Below, in pieces: positions 56,234 to 64,000 of a stretch of 64,000 bases of DNA. Position numbers and translations under genes: made by a program. The DNA comes from Kribbella antibiotica (GTDB taxonomy: Bacteria; Actinomycetota; Actinomycetes; Propionibacteriales; Kribbellaceae), in NCBI RefSeq assembly GCF_004349055.1, contig NZ_SMKX01000034.1, positions 1-64,000 on the forward strand, given 5' to 3'. How positions within the stretch are numbered: the first letter of the stretch is position 1; every line of letters starts with the position of its first letter. The notes beneath the pieces are model-generated. The model saw nothing but the letters and a program-made list of their open reading frames with translations. It searched no databases and had not been told where the DNA came from.

Positions 56234-56797
56234 ATGAGACTCGCAGTCATCATCGGCAGCACGCGCCACGGGCGGTTCGGACCGACAGTTGCGCACTGGC
56301 TGGCGGCACAGGCGGCCAAGCAGTTCTCGATCGACCTGATCGATCTCGCAGTCACTGATCTGCCCACCGCGCTGCTGGATACTGACGACCCGGTACCCGC
56401 TGAGGTCGCCGTACTGGCTCCGAGGCTGGCTGCTGCAGATGCCTTCGCAGTGGTCACACCGGAGATCAACAGCAGCTTCCCGGCTGCCCTGAAGACCGCA
56501 CTGGACTGGTACTACGCGGAGTGGCACGCCAAGCCGGTTGCGGTCGTCAGCTATGGACGGGAGAGCGGTGGTCTGCTGGCCACTGCGCAACTGCGGCAGG
56601 TGTTCGCCGAGCTGCAGGCCGTCACCATCCGCAACACAGTCACGCTCCCTTGCTACTGGGAGCAGTTCGCCGCCGACGGCTCCTGGCCGCGGCCGGCCGC
56701 GGGCTACGAGGCCCAGGCCAAGCTCATGCTCGACCAGCTCACCTGGTGGGCTCAAGCGCTCCGGGATGCGCGCACCAAGCACCCCTACAAACCGTAA
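56234..56797 (+). CDS. NADPH-dependent FMN reductase (flavodoxin-like)
   Basis: 187 aa. LAVIIGSTRHGRFGPTVAHW has the FMN phosphate loop (GSTR), and FAVVTPEINSSFPAALKTAL with DWYYAEWHAKPVAVVSYG is the PE.N.S.P motif of chromate/azo/quinone reductases such as ChrR/YieF. It supplies reduced flavin or reduces quinones with NADPH. A strong AGGGAGGCAGG site precedes the ATG. It lies 27 bp upstream of the RibD-like gene. Confidence 0.9.
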   Translation: MRLAVIIGSTRHGRFGPTVAHWLAAQAAKQFSIDLIDLAVTDLPTALLDTDDPVPAEVAVLAPRLAAADAFAVVTPEINSSFPAALKTALDWYYAEWHAKPVAVVSYGRESGGLLATAQLRQVFAELQAVTIRNTVTLPCYWEQFAADGSWPRPAAGYEAQAKLMLDQLTWWAQALRDARTKHPYKP

Positions 56798-56824
56798 ACA
56801 ACCGTCAAGAGAGGCAACACCATC

Positions 56825-57361
56825 ATGCGCAAGATCATCGAGTCCACGTTCGTCACCCTCAACGGCGTCATCAGCAACCCGCAGGACTACTCCGGCCCGT
56901 ACTGGGACGAGGAGCACTTCGGCTACTCCGGCGCTCTGATGGCCGAGACCGACGCGCTGCTGCTCGGCCGGCGGACCTACGAAGGCTTCGCCGAAGCCTG
57001 GTCGCAGCGCGACGGCGAGATGGCGGACACCTTCAATCGGATGCCGAAGTATGTCGCCAGCCGCACGCTCACCGAGACCACCTGGAACGCCACCCTGCTC
57101 GAGGGCGACACCGTCGAGGCGATCCGCGAGCTCAAGGCCCAGGACGGCGGGAACCTGCTCAAGTTCGGCACGGGATCGCTCTCCAAGACTCTCCTGGACA
57201 ACAAGCTGGTCGACGAGTACCACTTCTGGGTCTTTCCGGTGCTGGCCGACGGCGAAACCATGTTCGGCGGTCAGGGCTTGGACATCCACCACCTCGAACT
57301 GCTCGGCACGACCACCTTCAAGTCCGGCATCGTCGTCCACAAGCTGGCCCCGAAAGCCTGA
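56825..57361 (+). CDS. Dihydrofolate-reductase-like RibD C-terminal domain protein
   Basis: 178 aa, single RibD_C/DHFR fold: RKIIESTFVTLNGVISNPQD, LLLGRRTYEGFAEAWSQRDG, KYVASRTLTETTWNATLLEG, LKFGTGSLSKTLLDNKLVDE. The lone domain (no deaminase half) is typical of actinobacterial stand-alone 'dihydrofolate reductase family' proteins. NADPH-dependent reduction of an unknown substrate is inferred. Good RBS GAGAGG; in operon with the FMN reductase. Confidence 0.88.
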   Translation: MRKIIESTFVTLNGVISNPQDYSGPYWDEEHFGYSGALMAETDALLLGRRTYEGFAEAWSQRDGEMADTFNRMPKYVASRTLTETTWNATLLEGDTVEAIRELKAQDGGNLLKFGTGSLSKTLLDNKLVDEYHFWVFPVLADGETMFGGQGLDIHHLELLGTTTFKSGIVVHKLAPKA

Positions 57362-57371
57362 ACACCACAGC

Positions 57372-57398
57372 GCGGCCCGGTACGTCGCACCGGGCCGC
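57372..57398. terminator. Bidirectional terminator hairpin
   Basis: GCGGCCCGGT and ACCGGGCCGC make a perfect 10-bp stem with a 7-nt loop, between the convergent stops at 57361 and 57409. Confidence 0.75.
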
Positions 57399-57408
57399 AG
57401 GACCGTCT

Positions 57409-58773
57409 TTAGGGCGCGATGTTCTGGTTGAGATGGAACAGGTTGCCCGGGTCGTACTTGCGTTTCACCTCGACCAGGCGGTCGTAGTTGCCCTTGTAGT
57501 TGTCACGGATCCGCCCCTGGTCGTCGTCGGCCATGAAGTTGACGTAGCCGCCGGCTTCGGAATGCTGCGCGATGTCGTCGTAGTAGGACCGCACCCATTC
57601 GGTACCGGCCGCGTTCTGCGCCGGATCGGGCCACATCCCGGCGATCACCGTGGCGAACTTCGCATCGCGGTACGCGAACGCCGTCGCATCCGCGGTGACC
57701 CGATGGCACGCACCGTTGATCGGGTAGATGTGCACGGTCGAGTTGACCGCGGGCAGACCCGACGCGTGCCGCAAGTGGGCCTGGATCGCCTCATCGGTGA
57801 GTTCGGTGGCGAAGTTCGCCTTCCAGTAGTGCTGCAATCCGGGCGGAACGAGTCCGTCGAACGCGCTGTTCAGAGCCGGGTAGGGCATCGGGCCGACATG
57901 CTCGGCAACCACCGGCGCGAACTCCCGGAACGCCGAGACAGCGCTCTCTCCGCGGTCCGGATCACCGGCCCAGCAGGCGACGATCAGCGTGAACGGGTCG
58001 CCGTGCCGATCCTCGGGGATGAACGGAAGCGGCGGCGCAAGCTGGAACGCCGGGAAGCCGCCGAGCTCCTCCGGCGCATCGTCGATCAGATCCCGGAAAC
58101 CGGCCAGTACGGCGGTCGCGTCCGACATCTCGAACAGCATCGGGCCGCCGTACACAGTCGAGACCGGAGCCAGCCGGAACTCCAGCGCAGTCACCACTCC
58201 GAAGTTGCCGCCGCCTCCCCGCAGAGCCCAGAAGAGGTCTTCGTTCTCCTTCTCGCTGGCGATCAGGAACTGCCCGTCCGCGGTCACGACGTCGGCCGAA
58301 ATCAGGTTGTCGCAGGACAGCCCCAGGCCGCGGGCCAGGTACCCGATTCCCCCGCCCAGCGTGAGCCCACCGACGCCGGTGGTCGAGATGATGCCGCCGG
58401 TCGTCGCCAGTCCGAACGCGTGCGTGGCTGCGTTGAAGTCACCCCAGGTCGCTCCGCCACCGGCACGTGCCGTCCGGGTGACCGGATCTACCCGGACGTT
58501 CCGCATCCCGCTCAGATCGATCACGACACCGTCATCGACGGTGCCGAAGCCCGGCACACTGTGCGAACCGCCCCGGACTGCCAGGTCGAGTTCGTTGGTC
58601 CGCGCGTAATCAACCGCGGCCATGACATCTCCGGCGTTCTCGCAGCGGACGACGACCTGCGGCCGCTTGTCATGCATGGCGTTGTGGACGCGGCGCGCGT
58701 CGTCGTACCCGTCGTCGCCGGCGGTGAAGATCTGCCCGCGAACGCGCTCTCTCATGTTCTCGATAGTGCTCAT
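57409..58773 (-). CDS. FAD-linked oxidase (BBE/berberine-bridge-like, PCMH-type)
   Basis: 454 aa. PCMH-type FAD-binding: QVVVRCENAGDVMAAVDYAR, LAVRGGSHSVPGFGTVDDGV (His likely covalently flavinylated), TGVGGLTLGGGIGYLARGLG, then the BBE C-terminal motif YYDDIAQHSEAGGYVNFM and YDRLVEVKRKYDPGNLFHLN. These enzymes oxidise sugars or secondary metabolites with O2. No Tat/Sec signal is visible with ATG 58773. The longer frame upstream is not protein-like. Confidence 0.87.
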   Translation of the reverse strand: MSTIENMRERVRGQIFTAGDDGYDDARRVHNAMHDKRPQVVVRCENAGDVMAAVDYARTNELDLAVRGGSHSVPGFGTVDDGVVIDLSGMRNVRVDPVTRTARAGGGATWGDFNAATHAFGLATTGGIISTTGVGGLTLGGGIGYLARGLGLSCDNLISADVVTADGQFLIASEKENEDLFWALRGGGGNFGVVTALEFRLAPVSTVYGGPMLFEMSDATAVLAGFRDLIDDAPEELGGFPAFQLAPPLPFIPEDRHGDPFTLIVACWAGDPDRGESAVSAFREFAPVVAEHVGPMPYPALNSAFDGLVPPGLQHYWKANFATELTDEAIQAHLRHASGLPAVNSTVHIYPINGACHRVTADATAFAYRDAKFATVIAGMWPDPAQNAAGTEWVRSYYDDIAQHSEAGGYVNFMADDDQGRIRDNYKGNYDRLVEVKRKYDPGNLFHLNQNIAP

Positions 58774-59067
58774 GTCTGCTCCCGCCCGGTCGCTGCTACC
58801 AGCCCGGTGCCGCATCCTGACGACGCGGCACCGCACAGACCGGTCGTCGCCGGGAACGGCGCGAACCTCACCCCTGAGAGCGTCTCGACCCGGCAGGCAG
58901 CCCGCCATCCCCCAGACCATGCCCACTCCTCTCGACCCTCCTCCCGCACATCCGGTTCGTCAATGCCACGGGCTTACGGCTCGACGACGTCGGCCGAGCA
59001 ACCGCTCTCCGACCTCGTCACCAGCGCTTTCGACCGGTTTTCGTTGCCGAACGGCAGACTGGCCCGC

Positions 59068-60117
59068 ATGGAGCGGCGGACGGCGTTGACGACACTCGGT
59101 GCACTGGTGATGGCGGCCGCCGTCGGTTGCAGTAGCGACGACGCGGCACCCCCTGCGACCACCCCCAGCAGCACCGGGCCCACGCCGCCCGCCGATCCGT
59201 CGGCCCCTACACTCAGCACGACGCCGACGAGAACGCCGTCGGGAACGCCAGAGAGCGCTCACCCGGTCTCTCTCCCGGCGCTGATGACCAAGAAGTACGA
59301 CGGCCGCAACCTCCGTCTCGGCCGTGTCCTGGCCCGCAATCCCGCCTACACCCGGTACCACGTGACGTATGCCAGCGGCTCACTCACAATCTCCGGGATC
59401 CTCAACGTCCCGACGACGCCGGGTCCGCACCCGGCACTCGTCCTGAACCACGGCTACATCGACCCAGCCGTCTACACCAACGGTCGCGGCCTGGCTCGTG
59501 AGCAGGACTACCTCGCCCGCCGCGGCTACGTCGTACTGCACACCGACTATCGCAACCACGCGCAGTCGTCCAAGGACCCGCGCTCCGAACTCAACCTGCG
59601 CCTCGGCTACACCGAGGACGCAATCAACGCCGTACTGGCGCTGCGGACCTCCCAGTACGTCGATCCCGACCGGATCGGAATGCTCGGTCGATCGATGGGC
59701 GGCGGCGTCACCTACAACGTGCTCGTCACGCAACCCGGCCTGGTCAAGGCCGGGATCGTCTTCGCCTCGGTCAGCACCGACACCGTCGACAACTTCAACC
59801 GCTGGAACCGCCCCAACGCAACCGCCGCCGCCCCGATCCTGCGCGCGTACGGCGAACCTGCGCGGAACCCCGAGTTCTGGCGCAACGTGTCACCGGTGAC
59901 GTTCTTCGACCGGATCACCGAACCGGTCCTGATCCATCACGGCGAATCCGATTCGACCTGCCCGATCATCTGGTCCCGGAGAGCGCTCTCGGCGCTCACC
60001 GCGGCCGGCAAGAAGGCGACGCTCTACACCTATCCCGGTGAAGAGCATGCCTTCAGCGCAGCCTGGCCGACCTCGATGAGCCGAACCGTTGCCTTCCTCA
60101 AGCAACAGGGGCTTTGA
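59068..60117 (+). CDS. Secreted lipoprotein alpha/beta hydrolase (S9-like/dienelactone-hydrolase-like)
   Basis: 349 aa. Signal peptide RRTALTTLGALVMAAAVGCS with lipobox AVGC, then a Thr/Pro/Ser-rich spacer of 45 residues. Hydrolase core: HPALVLNHGYIDPAVYTNGR, nucleophile elbow GMLGRSMGGGVTYNVL (Ser), acid in HHGESDSTCP (Asp), and His in YPGEEHAFSAAW. Probably an extracellular esterase/peptidase. Start ATG 59068; longer frames read through non-coding DNA. The 3' end overlaps the convergent methyltransferase by 20 bp. Confidence 0.85.
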   Translation: MERRTALTTLGALVMAAAVGCSSDDAAPPATTPSSTGPTPPADPSAPTLSTTPTRTPSGTPESAHPVSLPALMTKKYDGRNLRLGRVLARNPAYTRYHVTYASGSLTISGILNVPTTPGPHPALVLNHGYIDPAVYTNGRGLAREQDYLARRGYVVLHTDYRNHAQSSKDPRSELNLRLGYTEDAINAVLALRTSQYVDPDRIGMLGRSMGGGVTYNVLVTQPGLVKAGIVFASVSTDTVDNFNRWNRPNATAAAPILRAYGEPARNPEFWRNVSPVTFFDRITEPVLIHHGESDSTCPIIWSRRALSALTAAGKKATLYTYPGEEHAFSAAWPTSMSRTVAFLKQQGL

Positions 60118-60934
60118 CCGCACTCACGGCGTACATGGTGAGCGACATGTGGAACGCGCCGCGATCGGCTGCCTCGGTGATGCCCTTGGCAAACGCTTCG
60201 GCCTCCGCAGCGGTGATCGCACCGCTCTGAAACGCACGGGCGTGCATCATCGAGATGAACCCCTGGCGAGCGCCCGACTGCGGCTCCAGCCAGGTGGCAG
60301 CGCTCTCTCCAGCGATCTCGAGTCCTGCCCCGACGAGTTGTCCACGCAACTGCCGGCCCGAATACGGGTTCGCCGACTGAGCCAGGAAGCTGCCGACCAT
60401 CCGCTGGAGAACCTCAGGATCGGCCGGATGGATGATCGCGGTCTGCCAGTCAGTATCGATGAGCACGATCCGGCCGCCGGGACGCAGTACCCGGGCCATC
60501 TCCCGAACCGATCCCGCCGGGTCCTCGACATGCTGGAGAACGCGCTCACAGCGAACCACATCGACCGACTCGTCGTCGAAAGGCAGCTTGTCGGCAAGCC
60601 CTTCCACGAACTCGACCTCGCTCGGCCCAGAGCGCCGTACCGCCTCCGCCCGCAGCCCTGCACTCGGCTCGACGCCGATGGCACGCAGGCCCAAATCAGC
60701 GAACGCCACCACGTCCTCGCCCGTCCCGGAGCCGACATCGACCGCCGTCTCCCCAGGCTGCGGCGCCAACTGCTCCAACGCCCAAGCCTTCAAAGCCTGT
60801 ACGGCGGGTCGCCCGGCCATCTGGTCGAGCACGAACGCCATGCCGGCGGCATCGGTCGTCGCAGCATCGGCGATCTTGAAACTGCCGATCCGAACGTTAG
60901 CCCCGAGCTCGCCCGACGCTTCGATCTCGCTCAT
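60098..60934 (-). CDS. SAM-dependent methyltransferase (UbiE/Methyltransf_11 type)
   Basis: 278 aa. Motif I AVDVGSGTGEDVVAFADLGL, motif II GVEPSAGLRAEA, motif post-I VRCERVLQHVEDPAGSVREM, then MARVLRPGGRIVLIDTDWQT. Likely acts on a small molecule. The C-terminal 100 residues (SGARQGFISMMHARAFQSGA) would form the substrate lid. ATG 60934. Confidence 0.87.
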   Translation of the reverse strand: MSEIEASGELGANVRIGSFKIADAATTDAAGMAFVLDQMAGRPAVQALKAWALEQLAPQPGETAVDVGSGTGEDVVAFADLGLRAIGVEPSAGLRAEAVRRSGPSEVEFVEGLADKLPFDDESVDVVRCERVLQHVEDPAGSVREMARVLRPGGRIVLIDTDWQTAIIHPADPEVLQRMVGSFLAQSANPYSGRQLRGQLVGAGLEIAGESAATWLEPQSGARQGFISMMHARAFQSGAITAAEAEAFAKGITEAADRGAFHMSLTMYAVSAVKAPVA

Positions 60935-61029
60935 CTGCCATCCCCCATCGACAAGGCCCCCATCAGCAAGGCTCCTTCAGCAGCTCGAGACTAGCGCCGG
61001 GCGAACCGGTCTTCGAACACTTCCGCCCT

Positions 61030-61716
61030 TTAGGGCAACGGTTCCCATTCATCGTCGGACAGTCGCAGAATCACCCACCCCACCGCGGCGAACCCGACAG
61101 CCTGCATGCCCCAGCCGACCAGATCCAGCGTGTGACTGACCACGATCACCGCCGCGACGAAGTGGATCGGCTGCGAGATCGCGGTCGCCACCGCCGCCCA
61201 GCGCGGCACCATCCGGGAACGCCAGAGAGCGCTCCCCAGCAGGATCGTGCCCAGGACATGACCGACCACGAACACCACGCCGGCCACACCCACCGACCCA
61301 TGCGACACCTCGGCAGCCTTCGTGATCGAGGCAGCGTCCAACCCCGCCTGCCCGGCCGACCAGGTGAAGACGTCACCGGAGGCCATCCATGGCAGCGCCA
61401 GATACCCCGGTACGACGAGCAGCAGGGAGAGCGCTGTCAGCCGCGGAACGCGGTAGCGGATCAGCCGCCCGACGAAGTAGGCGCCAGGCACCAGCGTGAG
61501 GACCGCCACGAAGGTCAGCCACAGCACCGCCGAGGCCCGTTCCGGGTGAGCCAGGATCTTGCTAGTCATCGTCGCGTGATCGTCGATCGTGTCGTACGGC
61601 AGGAGGTAGCGCAGCAAAGCGACCGCCGCAGGCCCGATCGGCAGGATCAGCGCTCCGAACCACCGCGACGCCGTACGGACGTCGGCCCGCGGCGTACTTG
61701 CCTGAACCTGACTCAT
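61030..61716 (-). CDS. Multi-pass membrane protein of unknown function
   Basis: 228 aa with about six membrane helices (FGALILPIGPAAVALLRYLL; VLWLTFVAVLTLVPGAYFVG; VGVAGVVFVVGHVLGTILLG; PIHFVAAVIVVSHTLDLVGW; MQAVGFAAVGWVILRL). No named domain recognised; pattern is like anti-sigma-free DUF-type proteins linked to kinase or regulator genes. ATG overlaps the stop of the preceding membrane gene (TGATG). Divergent from the histidine kinase gene at 62219. Confidence 0.75.
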   Translation of the reverse strand: MSQVQASTPRADVRTASRWFGALILPIGPAAVALLRYLLPYDTIDDHATMTSKILAHPERASAVLWLTFVAVLTLVPGAYFVGRLIRYRVPRLTALSLLLVVPGYLALPWMASGDVFTWSAGQAGLDAASITKAAEVSHGSVGVAGVVFVVGHVLGTILLGSALWRSRMVPRWAAVATAISQPIHFVAAVIVVSHTLDLVGWGMQAVGFAAVGWVILRLSDDEWEPLP

Positions 61717-62066
61717 CACGCACGCGCCGCAACACGGGACGGCAGCAGCAAGGCAACCACTCCGAAGATCGTCGCGGCGACTCCGACCCCGGCCGCCGCC
61801 ACGGCGGGCGCCGGGACGTCGGCAGCAAAGAACGCGGGCACTGCGAGCAACGCCGACGCCAGCCGAAGCGTGATCAGCGGCGCCAGCACCCAACGCTTTC
61901 CGCGCCACCCCAGCACGACCAGCACCAAGCTGATCAGACCGACGACTGCGCTCCCGATTGCGATCACCATCGGCGGGTGTTCGCCGTCCGTCATCAGCGG
62001 GGTGAACAGATCTGCCACCGACAGCAGACCGAGTACGACCAGCCCGGCTTTGTTCATTCCAGACAT
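61716..62066 (-). CDS. Small four-helix membrane protein
   Basis: 116 aa, four hydrophobic segments (AGLVVLGLLSVADLFTPLMT; MVIAIGSAVVGLISLVLVVL; LAPLITLRLASALLAVPAFF; AAAGVGVAATIFGVVALLLP). No domain recognised. AGGAG 8 bases before ATG 62066. It is the first gene of a two-gene unit facing the histidine kinase. Confidence 0.72.
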   Translation of the reverse strand: MSGMNKAGLVVLGLLSVADLFTPLMTDGEHPPMVIAIGSAVVGLISLVLVVLGWRGKRWVLAPLITLRLASALLAVPAFFAADVPAPAVAAAGVGVAATIFGVVALLLPSRVAARA

Positions 62067-62218
62067 GTGAGATCTCCTTCCAGATCGTCTGGAACCACCG
62101 TCGCGGCTGCCGGCGTGCGGCACCTGAGAGCGCTATCCCCCGTTCACAGGCAGTTCCCCGAGTCGTCCGGGAACGTGATCCCGAGACGCCGGGACACTGT
62201 CGGGGGCACACTGCCGTT

Positions 62219-64000
62219 ATGACCACCCCGGATCCCGCGCACGCCCCCGTGCGTTCTCGACGGAAGCTCGCCGGTGGCCTGGGCGCGCTCGCGGTCCTGG
62301 AGGTCGTCCTCGGGCTGGTGTTCTCGACGCTCGCCGGCTGGGGCTGGCAGGAGATGCTCGACGGCTTCGTGGTGACGAACGGCCTCATGGGCTTGGCGTT
62401 CGGCCTGTGCGGCGCCGCGATCGCATGGCACCGTCCGAGCAACCCGATCGGCTGGCTGTTCCTTGCCGATGGCATCGGTCACGCGACGACCACGCTCACC
62501 GCTCCGCTCGCGCCGGTGCTGGCTGACGCCGGCGCTCCACTCGCCGCCCAGCGCCTGGTCGTCACCATCGCGCTCTGGGCCTGGCCGTGGTCGATCGGGC
62601 TGTTCCTGCCGCTCGCCCTCCTGCTGTTCCCGACCGGGAGACCGCTCTCTCGCCGCTGGCGCTGGGTCGCGCTCGGCATCATCATCACCGCGCCTCTGTT
62701 CGCGATCGAGATGGGGAGCAGCGGCGAACCCATGACCAACGGCCTGCCGAGCGGCTACCTGACCATCCCCTCGTACGCCGACCTCCAGCCACTGTGGACC
62801 GCGACCGAGATCCGCAACCTCATCGCGATCCTGCTCGCGGTCAGCTGCCTAGTGATCCGCTTCCGCCGCGCAGACGAAGCCGGCCGCCGACAGCTGTTGT
62901 GGTTGCTCTTGGCATCAGTCCTCGCTCTGCTCTTCATTACCCCGTGGGGGCTGATCGCAGGAACACCGATCTTCGTTCTGCTGGCGATCCCGCTGATTCC
63001 GATCGCCGTCACGGTGGCGATCGTCCGTCACCAACTCCTCGACATCCGCCTGGTCGTTTCGCGTGCACTGACCTGGGGGTTGCTAACTTTGGTTGCCGTC
63101 GGCTCCTATGCGGCGCTCGCGGCGATCCTCGGTGTGCTGATTCCGTCCCGAGTCGGCCGGCCCGCGGCGGTCACCGTTCTGGTGGCGCTGATCATCGCGC
63201 CGATCCTGCCGCGCCTGCAGAGACTCGTAGATCGCGCTCTCTACGGTGATCGCCACGATCCCGCCCGGATCGCGTCCCGCGTCGGCGAACAGCTTTCGGC
63301 GGGTCTCCCGGGCGTCGTTGCCGCGATCCGATCGGGGCTCCGGTTCCCGTATACCGCGCTCACGATCGACGACATGGTCCTCGCGGCCGACGGCACTCCG
63401 CTGGGGAACGTCGTACCGATTGAGCTTCAGTACGGCGGTACGTCGGTCGCCCAACTGCTGATCGGCATCCGCTCCGGCGAATCCACGTTGTCGACCGCGG
63501 ATCGCGATGTGCTCGCACTCGTCGCCGTACCGCTGGCTGTTGCTGTCCACGCAACCCGGCTGTCGAGCGAACTGCAGTCATCGCGCGAGAAGCTGGTCGC
63601 GGCCCGCGAAGAGGAGCGGCGGCGACTGCGCCGAGACCTGCACGACGGCCTCGGCCCCACGCTCACCGGGGTTGCGTTCACCGCCGATGCGGCCGCCAAC
63701 CTGATGGACTCCGACCCCGGCAAGGCCCGCGACCTGGTCAACACACTGCGGACAGACACCCGTACGGCGATCGCCGACGTGCGGCGTCTTGTCGACGATC
63801 TCCGTCCGCCCGCCTTGGACGAGCTCGGGCTGGTAGGCGCGCTGCAGCAGCGAGCGGATCAGCTCGCATTCCGCGCGGACGGGGCGACGATCCAGGTCGA
63901 GGTGGCGGCGGAGGGGTTGCCTGCATTGCCTGCCGCGCTGGAAGTGGCGGCCTACCGGATCGCCACGGAAGCGCTCACCAACGTGGTCCGGCACTCCCGC
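62219..64000 (+). CDS. NarL-type sensor histidine kinase, partial (3' end outside window)
   Basis: 594 codons are present. About eight or nine N-terminal membrane helices (GALAVLEVVLGLVFSTLAGW; GLMGLAFGLCGAAIAWHRPS; LFLPLALLLFPTGRPLSRRW; ALLFITPWGLIAGTPIFVLL; TWGLLTLVAVGSYAALAAIL), then a GAF-like region with LTIDDMVLAADGTPLGNVVP, a short coiled coil, phosphoacceptor RRRLRRDLHDGLGPTLTGVA, and the HATPase N-box YRIATEALTNVVRHSR at the window edge. The paired LuxR regulator is probably next. The membrane part has a WxxxRxxNPIGWLF motif common in such sensors. It starts 153 bp upstream of nothing but the two membrane genes on the opposite strand. Confidence 0.9.
   Translation, partial: MTTPDPAHAPVRSRRKLAGGLGALAVLEVVLGLVFSTLAGWGWQEMLDGFVVTNGLMGLAFGLCGAAIAWHRPSNPIGWLFLADGIGHATTTLTAPLAPVLADAGAPLAAQRLVVTIALWAWPWSIGLFLPLALLLFPTGRPLSRRWRWVALGIIITAPLFAIEMGSSGEPMTNGLPSGYLTIPSYADLQPLWTATEIRNLIAILLAVSCLVIRFRRADEAGRRQLLWLLLASVLALLFITPWGLIAGTPIFVLLAIPLIPIAVTVAIVRHQLLDIRLVVSRALTWGLLTLVAVGSYAALAAILGVLIPSRVGRPAAVTVLVALIIAPILPRLQRLVDRALYGDRHDPARIASRVGEQLSAGLPGVVAAIRSGLRFPYTALTIDDMVLAADGTPLGNVVPIELQYGGTSVAQLLIGIRSGESTLSTADRDVLALVAVPLAVAVHATRLSSELQSSREKLVAAREEERRRLRRDLHDGLGPTLTGVAFTADAAANLMDSDPGKARDLVNTLRTDTRTAIADVRRLVDDLRPPALDELGLVGALQQRADQLAFRADGATIQVEVAAEGLPALPAALEVAAYRIATEALTNVVRHSR

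Noticed and set aside
56521-59067. Long plus-strand frame running into the alpha/beta hydrolase
   Set aside because: It crosses the FMN reductase, RibD-like and antisense FAD-oxidase genes out of frame; the hydrolase has its own ATG and signal peptide at 59068.

Overview
The window is high-GC DNA from an actinomycete. GTG starts, leaderless promoters, 4-bp start/stop overlaps, F420-type PPOX and luciferase-like oxidoreductases, an AfsR/SARP-type regulator and a MmcQ/YjbR protein all fit. Gene content is reminiscent of Kribbella or other Nocardioidaceae/Streptomyces-like soil actinobacteria, but the genus is an inference. No rRNA, tRNA or CRISPR array was seen. Most of the window is ordinary chromosome, densely packed in short operons on both strands.

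Layout. 1-820: 3' remnant of an IS110-family transposase, then about 580 bp of non-coding DNA with three related long imperfect hairpins. 0.8-12.4 kb: redox and sugar genes (F420 PPOX enzyme and phytoene-desaturase-like oxidoreductase; a TIM-barrel/SUMF1 fusion with a ribokinase behind a DasR-like operator; MHS transporter with SsuD-type monooxygenase; RCK potassium channel overlapping an ACT-GNAT fusion). 12.4-20.7 kb: a compact structured-RNA candidate, a lipoprotein, a two-domain secreted phosphodiesterase behind a PHO-box-like triplet repeat, a HipA-like kinase with its DUF3037 partner, phosphoglucomutase, and a membrane-spermidine-synthase-like fusion. 20.7-26.4 kb: LuxR two-component system, a Crp-type palindrome, a lipoprotein, a 164-nt hairpin whose mismatches are mostly G-U, and a small PD-(D/E)XK-like protein. 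26.4-33.7 kb: a GH24 lysozyme with a large unknown partner, orotate phosphoribosyltransferase, DEDDh exonuclease-BRCT protein, permuted papain-like protein, phosphodiesterase, epimerase.

33.9-41.1 kb is the most unusual locus: a minus-strand operon encoding a soluble FtsK/EccC-like ATPase, a coiled-coil membrane protein, an 86-aa WXG100-sized helical protein, a 423-aa polymorphic-toxin-like protein with a CdiA-CT/PD-(D/E)XK-like C-terminus, and three tandem paralogous small acidic proteins in the usual place of immunity genes. Nearly all junctions overlap or are a few bases apart. I read it as a minimal type VII-secretion-like toxin/immunity cassette without the usual EccB/D/E and MycP genes.

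41.2-49.1 kb: an AddB-like nuclease and an AddA/UvrD-like helicase-nuclease in an overlapping pair, then a LysE exporter. 49.2-64 kb: DUF4291, a phytanoyl-CoA-dioxygenase-like enzyme, an F420-LLM/hemerythrin fusion next to a 1008-aa SARP-NB-ARC-TPR regulator with a perfect 10-bp inverted repeat at its promoter, FMN reductase, RibD-like reductase, FAD-linked oxidase, secreted alpha/beta hydrolase, methyltransferase, small membrane proteins, and a histidine kinase that runs off the end of the window.
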